Below are positions 61,920-64,000 of a stretch of 64,000 nucleotides of DNA, piece by piece. Position 1 is the first letter of the stretch; every line of letters starts with the position of its first letter. A program made the position numbers and the translations under genes. The notes beneath the pieces were generated by a model. It did no database searches and had not been told where the DNA came from. It worked only from the letters and a program-made list of their open reading frames with translations. This DNA comes from Nocardioides sp. JQ2195. Lineage in GTDB: Bacteria; Actinomycetota; Actinomycetes; Propionibacteriales; Nocardioidaceae. The stretch spans positions 806,001-870,000 of the forward strand of contig NZ_CP050902.1 of the NCBI RefSeq assembly GCF_012272695.1, given 5' to 3'.

Positions 61920-63559
61920 GCTCGGTCGGCTCGGTCGGGTCGGTTGAGTGGCCGCGTGGCCGGTCCTTCCAGCACACTCCCGTGGGGAGAGAAGCGGGAG
62001 CCGTGCCACGGGCAGTCCCAGGTGCGTTCGGCGTCGTTCCACGTGAGGGTCCCTCCGGCGTGGGTGCACACGGCCGTCACCGAGCAGGGACGGCCGTCCA
62101 CGGTCGACACCCCTCGGGGAAGCAGGCCGGACCGGCCGACACGTCCTTGGCCCTCGGGTGGTTGCTCCGGCTCGCTGCCGATCTCGGCCCGGACGAAGGT
62201 GCTGAGATTGGCGGCCACTCCGCGCAGGTTCATCTCGAGCATTCGCGCGGCCGAACGCGGTGCCAGAGCCGGGGGAGTCAGACCCGGGCGAGCCAGTCCC
62301 GGACGAGCCAGACCCGGGCGACCCGGTGCGGTCGACCGTTGGGGGGCGTCCCCGAGGATCCTGCTCGCGATGGTCCGGGCCGCAGCCACACCGTTGGTCA
62401 TGCCCCACTTGTCGAACCCGGTCGCCACGTGGATCCTGCCACGTCCGCGGGGGAGGAGCTCGACGCGGGGGAGCCCGTCGCTGGGTGAATAGTCCTGCGC
62501 TGACCACTGGTGGGTGAGGCGGGCCCCGGGGTAGTGCTCCTCCGTCCAGCGGTGCAGCTCGTCGACATGTGCCTGCTCCGACCGGGTTCGGCCCACCCCG
62601 TGGCCGCTGCCGCCGACCAGGAGATGACCCGCGGCCCCAGCCGCACCGGGAGCGTCGCGCACCGACCGGGAGGAGGTTCCCGCCGAGAGGTACATGCCGC
62701 CCAGGCTCTCGGCGAACGCGAAGGCGAGCACGTAGGAACGCTGGGGCTCCACCTTGGCGAAGTAGAGGCCTCGGTCGAGCACGGGGACGCCCGTGGCCAG
62801 GACCACCTCAGCGGCTTCCACGCTCACCTCCGTGGGGATGCCGTCCCGGCCGCCGTCCCCGCAGCCGTCCTGGCCGCCGTCCTCGTCGCGGTCCTCGTCG
62901 CGGTCCTCGTCGCCGTCCCCGCCGGCGCCCTCGAGGCGAAGCGTGGCGACGGGTGGGCCGGTCCAGCTGACCCCGGTGAGCCGGTGGCCCTGGTGGAGGG
63001 TGCCGCCGTGCTCGCGGAGCTGCTCCACCAGCGCGGCGAGCACGTCGAGCGGGTTGAACTGCGCCTGCGCGGCGAGCACCGTGGCCCCGTGGTTCGGAAA
63101 GGGCACGTCGAGACGGTCCTGCCAGCGGACCCCGAGGCCGAGGGAGCGCGCGGCCTCGTGCTCACGGCGTACGACGTCACGCTCGTCGGCAGTCGACGCG
63201 TAGGTGACGGCATCACGCATCTGCACGGGCACGCCGTGGTCGGCGCAGAAGTCCGTCAGCCACTGCTGACCCCCGCGGTTCGACGCCAGGTACGCCTCGG
63301 CGACACGACGGTCGTGGCTGCGGAGCAGAACGGAGAGCTTGGTTCCCTGCAGGAGGCTCACCTTGGCCGACGTGTTGCCGGTGGTCACCGCGCCGACCCG
63401 GCGCGCCTCCACGACGGCCACCCGACGACCGGCACGTGCCAACAGGACGGCGGTGGTCAACCCGGTGAGACCCGCACCCACGACGAGGTCGTCCACCTTC
63501 GCGGGGACCGAGGAGTCGTCGACGAAGGACGGGGCGCCGTCCTGCCAGAGTGATTCCAC
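61916..63559 (-). CDS. FAD-dependent oxidoreductase with C-terminal Rieske domain
   Basis: 547 residues. A DAO-type FAD domain starts [30 protein letters not shown] (23-52). A Rieske [2Fe-2S] domain sits at the end, with ligands in VCTHAGG and CPWHGSRF. This architecture matches bacterial Rieske-FAD oxidoreductases of unknown substrate. Two low-complexity inserts are present: an Asp/Glu/Arg repeat near residue 215-245 ([17 protein letters not shown]) and a Pro/Gly/Arg/Leu repeat near 420-440 ([14 protein letters not shown]). Good ribosome binding site GGGAGGA before the ATG at 63559. Confidence 0.87.
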   Translation of the reverse strand: MESLWQDGAPSFVDDSSVPAKVDDLVVGAGLTGLTTAVLLARAGRRVAVVEARRVGAVTTGNTSAKVSLLQGTKLSVLLRSHDRRVAEAYLASNRGGQQWLTDFCADHGVPVQMRDAVTYASTADERDVVRREHEAARSLGLGVRWQDRLDVPFPNHGATVLAAQAQFNPLDVLAALVEQLREHGGTLHQGHRLTGVSWTGPPVATLRLEGAGGDGDEDRDEDRDEDGGQDGCGDGGRDGIPTEVSVEAAEVVLATGVPVLDRGLYFAKVEPQRSYVLAFAFAESLGGMYLSAGTSSRSVRDAPGAAGAAGHLLVGGSGHGVGRTRSEQAHVDELHRWTEEHYPGARLTHQWSAQDYSPSDGLPRVELLPRGRGRIHVATGFDKWGMTNGVAAARTIASRILGDAPQRSTAPGRPGLARPGLARPGLTPPALAPRSAARMLEMNLRGVAANLSTFVRAEIGSEPEQPPEGQGRVGRSGLLPRGVSTVDGRPCSVTAVCTHAGGTLTWNDAERTWDCPWHGSRFSPHGSVLEGPATRPLNRPDRADRA

Positions 63560-63633
63560 ATGTTCCTCCCGATCTCGTGGTCCCTCCGGGTACCCGTCAG
63601 CAGCACGCGCATGCCCAGTGGAACAATGCCGCC

Positions 63634-64000
63634 ATGTCCACCTCGACCGCGCCCCAGGTCTCTGCGTCCGAATCCGGGACGGGCACCGCCCGTCCCCGGG
63701 TCCTCTCCGGCATCCAGCCGACCGCTGACTCGTTCCACTTCGGCAACTACCTCGGTGCCTTGCGCCAGTGGGTGGACCTCCAGGAGAACTACGAGCCGTT
63801 CTTCTTCATCGCCGACCAGCACGCGATCACCGTCGAGCAGGACCCCAAGGTGCTGCGCCAGCGGTGCCTGCGTGCTGCCGCCCAGCTGATCGCCATGGGC
63901 GTGGACCCCTCCCGTGCCGCCATCTTCATGCAGAGCCAGGTGCCCGCGCACGCCCAGCTGAGCTGGGTCCTGCAGTGCCTGACCGGCTTCGGTGAGGCGC
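63634..64000 (+). CDS. trpS: Tryptophanyl-tRNA synthetase, N-terminal part (3' end outside window)
   Basis: 122 residues are visible before the window ends. After a 25-residue variable start, [25 protein letters not shown] contains the class I HIGH-like signature (HFGN), then [16 protein letters not shown] and [27 protein letters not shown], typical of bacterial TrpRS. The KMSKS part lies downstream. ATG 63634 gives [10 protein letters not shown]. The gene is divergent from the Rieske oxidoreductase, with 74 nt between. Confidence 0.95.
   Translation, partial: MSTSTAPQVSASESGTGTARPRVLSGIQPTADSFHFGNYLGALRQWVDLQENYEPFFFIADQHAITVEQDPKVLRQRCLRAAAQLIAMGVDPSRAAIFMQSQVPAHAQLSWVLQCLTGFGEA

Overview
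The window is chromosomal DNA of a high-GC actinobacterium, most likely of the Nocardioidaceae (Nocardioides-like). The evidence is the strong GC3 codon bias, many leaderless TANNNT promoters 6-7 nt before a start codon, F420 genes (fbiC, npdG, an LLM oxidoreductase), a monomeric NADP isocitrate dehydrogenase, PerM-PurN-PurH and FolD-DUF3017 pairs, and a ChoD-like oxidase next to guaA. I see no rRNA, tRNA, phage, transposase, CRISPR array or biosynthetic gene cluster. The genes look like ordinary vertical chromosome; the unusual content is in the junctions between genes and in some domain architectures.

Layout. 1-6.8 kb: the end of glpD, an SDR, then a divergent succinate-semialdehyde dehydrogenase and cholesterol-oxidase-like pair, then guaA. 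7-12 kb: an HTH protein fused to an ECF-transporter S-like membrane domain, a small GNAT, a TerC exporter behind a probable manganese-type leader, and a VOC protein coupled to an arylsulfotransferase. 12-19 kb: a coenzyme F420 block: fbiC, an SDR, acyl-CoA dehydrogenase with an F420-dependent LLM oxidoreductase, and divergent npdG behind a perfect 8+8 bp operator. 19-23 kb: a heterodimeric ABC exporter with one complete ATP site. 23-27 kb: YbaK, two paralogous glycerophosphodiester phosphodiesterases (one with a broken signal peptide) and a secreted endonuclease I, probably for scavenging phosphate and nucleotides. 27.5-31.5 kb: a PspC/LiaF-like envelope-stress module divergent from a PspC-histidine kinase and its NarL-type regulator. 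31.6-34 kb: an APC permease, a UspA with a lysine-rich tail and a small membrane protein. 34-40 kb: pcrA/uvrD, an M23 peptidase and sucCD.

40-45 kb: two related sigma-factor sensor loci side by side. In one, an ECF sigma factor and a membrane-anchored partner are separate overlapping genes. In the other, sigma-like domains, a membrane segment and an extracytoplasmic domain are one polypeptide. 45-54 kb: perM-purN-purH, an MFS protein, folD-DUF3017, mdh, a lipoprotein, and an aquaporin with a QQWGQP-repeat tail. 54-64 kb: icd, a double-length ABC exporter, an MFS transporter, a Rieske-type FAD oxidoreductase and the start of trpS.

Central metabolism is well represented (sucCD, mdh, icd; guaA, purN, purH, folD). 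The icd gene and the MFS gene at 48.4 kb share an identical 16-bp palindromic site, which suggests one regulator. Several families of palindromic or tandem repeats fill gene junctions, mostly convergent ones. One family reads as an inverted array of about four 31-bp units on each side. One 88-bp family has a fragment captured in frame inside a PspC gene. These repeats, the fused sigma-sensor and the HTH-ECF-S protein with its switch-like leader are the parts least explained by known families.
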